Of a stretch of 13,979 nucleotides of DNA, positions 12,571-13,979 are shown piece after piece. A model generated the notes under the pieces. The model did no database searches. It was not told where the DNA came from and saw only the letters and a program-made list of their open reading frames with translations. The stretch lies in assembly GCA_903861055.1 (NCBI GenBank), contig CAIOSU010000118.1, positions 1 through 13,979 on the forward strand, in the 5' to 3' direction. The stretch's first letter is position 1, and every line of letters starts with the position of its first letter. The position numbers and the translations under genes were made by a program. This DNA comes from an uncultured bacterium. Its GTDB lineage: Bacteria; Bacteroidota; Bacteroidia; Chitinophagales; CAIOSU01.

Positions 12571-13527
12571 ATGACATTACCTGAACCATTTACCCTACAG
12601 GATTTTGCCTCGTTTTTAGGCCGTGATTTTGTAGGAGACCCTAATATTCCCATTTTGGGCATTAATGTTATTCATAAGGTGCAGCGGGGCGACCTTACCT
12701 TTGTCGATTTCCATAAGTATTATGACCGCAGTCTCGATTCGGTAGCGTCGGTTATTCTAATTGATAAGGCAGATGTGAGGCTTCCGTCAAATAAGGGATT
12801 GATAATTTCTCCAAATCCCTTTACCGATTTCAATAAACTGTTGCATCGTTTCCGCCCATTTGAGCATTTGCATCAAAATATTAGCCCCAGTGCCATTATT
12901 GGCGAGGGTACACAGTTACAACCTGGTGTGGTTGTAGGCAATCGAACAACTATCGGTAAAAATTGCTTGATAGGGGCTAATGTTACTATTTGCGACCATT
13001 GCACCATCGGCGATAATGTGATTATACATCCCAATTCGGTTATCGGCGGCGATGCCTTCTTTTTCAAGACTCGTAATGGCGATAACTTTCATTACGAGAA
13101 AATGCATACTGCTGGCAGAGTGATTATTGCCGACAATGTAGAGATTGGCTGTGGTTGTACTATTGACCGTGGTGCAACTGGCGATACCGTTATTGGCTAT
13201 GGCACTAAGCTTGATAATATGGTGCACATAGCACATGGCGTTGAAATTGGCAAACATGTATTGATTGCCGCACAAGTGGCCATTGCTGGTAAAACCATAG
13301 TTGAAGACGAAGTGATTATTTGGGGCCAAGTGGGCATTAATAAAGAACTTACCATCGGCAAAAAAGCCGTGATATTGGCCACTAGTGGCGTATCTAAATC
13401 ATTGGAAGGTGGCAAAACCTACTACGGTGCCCCAGCCGAAGAAGCCCGCCAAAAGTGGAAAGAAGTTGCCGCCATGCGCTACTTGCCCGATTTGGTAAAA
13501 CAGCAAAGGGGTAAACAGCCTGAATAA
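12571..13527 (+). CDS. lpxD: LpxD-like UDP-3-O-acylglucosamine N-acyltransferase (short paralogue type)
   Basis: From the ATG at 12571 the protein is 318 residues. An N-terminal LpxD-type uridine-binding domain (about 1-95) precedes a left-handed beta helix of hexapeptide repeats (about 100-275) and a C-terminal helix. The catalytic-type histidine lies in MVHIAHGVEIG (H222; H219 precedes it), and the coil with LIAAQVAIAG follows. LpxD adds a 3-hydroxyacyl chain to the amino sugar of lipid A. The protein is shorter than classical LpxD (about 340) and has WGQVGI where I recall GGQVGI in LpxD, features of a second LpxD-like form seen in Bacteroidota. It may therefore be a paralogue with another acyl substrate. 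An upstream in-frame GTG (12460) would add 37 non-conserved residues and is rejected. Confidence 0.88.
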   Translation: MTLPEPFTLQDFASFLGRDFVGDPNIPILGINVIHKVQRGDLTFVDFHKYYDRSLDSVASVILIDKADVRLPSNKGLIISPNPFTDFNKLLHRFRPFEHLHQNISPSAIIGEGTQLQPGVVVGNRTTIGKNCLIGANVTICDHCTIGDNVIIHPNSVIGGDAFFFKTRNGDNFHYEKMHTAGRVIIADNVEIGCGCTIDRGATGDTVIGYGTKLDNMVHIAHGVEIGKHVLIAAQVAIAGKTIVEDEVIIWGQVGINKELTIGKKAVILATSGVSKSLEGGKTYYGAPAEEARQKWKEVAAMRYLPDLVKQQRGKQPE

Positions 13528-13537
13528 ACTCCCCGAG

Positions 13538-13564
13538 TATCAAAACGGTCTTCAGGTTTTGATA
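13538..13564 (+). terminator. Weak hairpin after the LpxD-like gene
   Basis: TATCAAAAC (13538-13546) and GTTTTGATA (13556-13564) are perfect 9-bp complements with a 9-nt loop, 10 nt after the stop codon. No T-run follows, so this is a possible terminator or 3'-end stabiliser only. Confidence 0.5.
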
Positions 13565-13632
13565 TAACCACAAAAAACCAATTTCTTGGCAATGTATGTT
13601 GTCATTAGTTCAAAAAATTAACTCGCAAAAGC

Positions 13633-13668
13633 ATGTCATACTGAGTCTCGCCTGAGGCGAGAAAGTAC
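13633..13668. repeat. REP-like hairpin (GTCATACTGAG...AAAGTA type)
   Basis: A perfect 7-bp stem, TCTCGCC (13646-13652) and GGCGAGA (13656-13662), with a TGA loop is flanked by an outer TACT/AGTA pairing. The sequence TGTCATACTGAG followed by a GC-rich hairpin resembles a dispersed intergenic element I recall from many Bacteroidota genomes. It lies between the LpxD-like gene and dut. Confidence 0.6.
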
Positions 13669-13689
13669 GCAACCCGAAACTAAATTCCA

Positions 13690-13697
13690 TATCTTTG
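13690..13697 (+). promoter_or_regulatory. Bacteroidota -7 box (TATCTTTG) for dut
   Basis: TATCTTTG matches TAnnTTTG exactly and ends only 6 nt before the dut ATG at 13704, so the transcript should begin at or within a base or two of the start codon. No TTG is evident at -33. Confidence 0.6.
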
Positions 13698-13703
13698 CCT
13701 CTT

Positions 13704-13979
13704 ATGGCAACTGTAAAAATCATCAATCGCTCTAACAACCCAGCGCCAGCATACGCTACGGCCGATGCGGCAGGTGTTGACTTGAGGGCCAACTTAGAAG
13801 CGTCCGTGGTGCTGCAACCGCTGGAACGCAGGCTTATCCCTACCGGATTGTTTATGGAACTACCAAGTGGCTACGAGGCGCAAGTGCGCCCGCGCAGTGG
13901 CTTGGCGTACAAGTCGGGTATTACGGTGCTTAACAGCCCAGGTACTATTGATGCCGATTATAGGGGTGAGGTGGGTGTA
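13704..13979 (+). CDS. dut: dUTP diphosphatase, 3' end cut by window edge
   Basis: The first 92 residues of a trimeric dUTPase are present; the family is usually about 145-150 residues, so roughly the C-terminal third lies outside the window. Conserved motifs I to III are visible: DAAGVDLRA (21-29), RPRSGLA (62-68) and NSPGTIDADYRGE (77-89), with the catalytic-site Asp in the last. The enzyme hydrolyses dUTP to dUMP and pyrophosphate, keeping uracil out of DNA and supplying dUMP for thymidylate. The ATG at 13704 gives the normal N-terminus and lies 6 nt after a -7 box. The gene is separated from the LpxD-like gene by 176 bp with hairpins and is probably transcribed alone. Confidence 0.95.
   Translation, partial: MATVKIINRSNNPAPAYATADAAGVDLRANLEASVVLQPLERRLIPTGLFMELPSGYEAQVRPRSGLAYKSGITVLNSPGTIDADYRGEVGV

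Noticed and set aside
12916..13329. 137-codon minus-strand open frame across the LpxD-like gene
   Set aside because: It mirrors the hexapeptide-repeat coding region; the periodic composition keeps the complement open.

Overview
The window reads as chromosomal sequence from a member of the Bacteroidota. The evidence is the gene families (two SC-type lipoproteins, a WYL/YafY regulator, an S9 peptidase, GcvT and an LpxD-like acyltransferase of the kind I associate with this phylum), the scarcity of purine-rich Shine-Dalgarno tracts before start codons, and repeated TAnnTTTG boxes, the known -7 promoter element of the Bacteroidota sigma factor. I cannot place it below phylum level. No phage, transposase, integrase, CRISPR, tRNA or rRNA is visible.

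Layout, left to right: a DUF2256 zinc-ribbon gene cut by the left edge (-); a DinB-fold protein (-) ending in a strong hairpin; a fatty acid hydroxylase/sterol desaturase family membrane protein (+) whose 3' end overlaps that of a WYL regulator (-); an S9 prolyl oligopeptidase-type peptidase (-); a divergent cyclase-family metal hydrolase (+) followed by a diacylglycerol/sphingosine kinase-family lipid kinase (+); a long YwqK/MORN-type repeat protein (-); an M42 aminopeptidase (+) and a small Bor-like lipoprotein (+); a SlyD-like prolyl isomerase (-) and a KirBac-type potassium channel (-); a 60-residue lipoprotein (+); gcvT (-); an LpxD-like acyltransferase (+); and the start of dut (+), cut by the right edge.

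The genes are mostly single transcription units on alternating strands and do not form one pathway. Several concern the envelope (LpxD-like, lipoproteins, Kir channel, lipid kinase, hydroxylase), others are housekeeping (gcvT, dut, M42, SlyD). I found no convincing undescribed defence or biosynthetic system among the proteins.

The more unusual content lies between genes. At least four intergenic regions hold short degenerate arrays with a strict 7- or 8-bp period that fold back on themselves (2256-2336, 6220-6248, 11039-11073, 12299-12407). Two abut or contain a stop codon and one carries a promoter-like box for the next gene. There are also two REP-like hairpin elements (about 11085-11135 and 13633-13668) and several clean hairpin terminators. 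Three genes have a -7 box so close to the start codon that a leaderless transcript is predicted.
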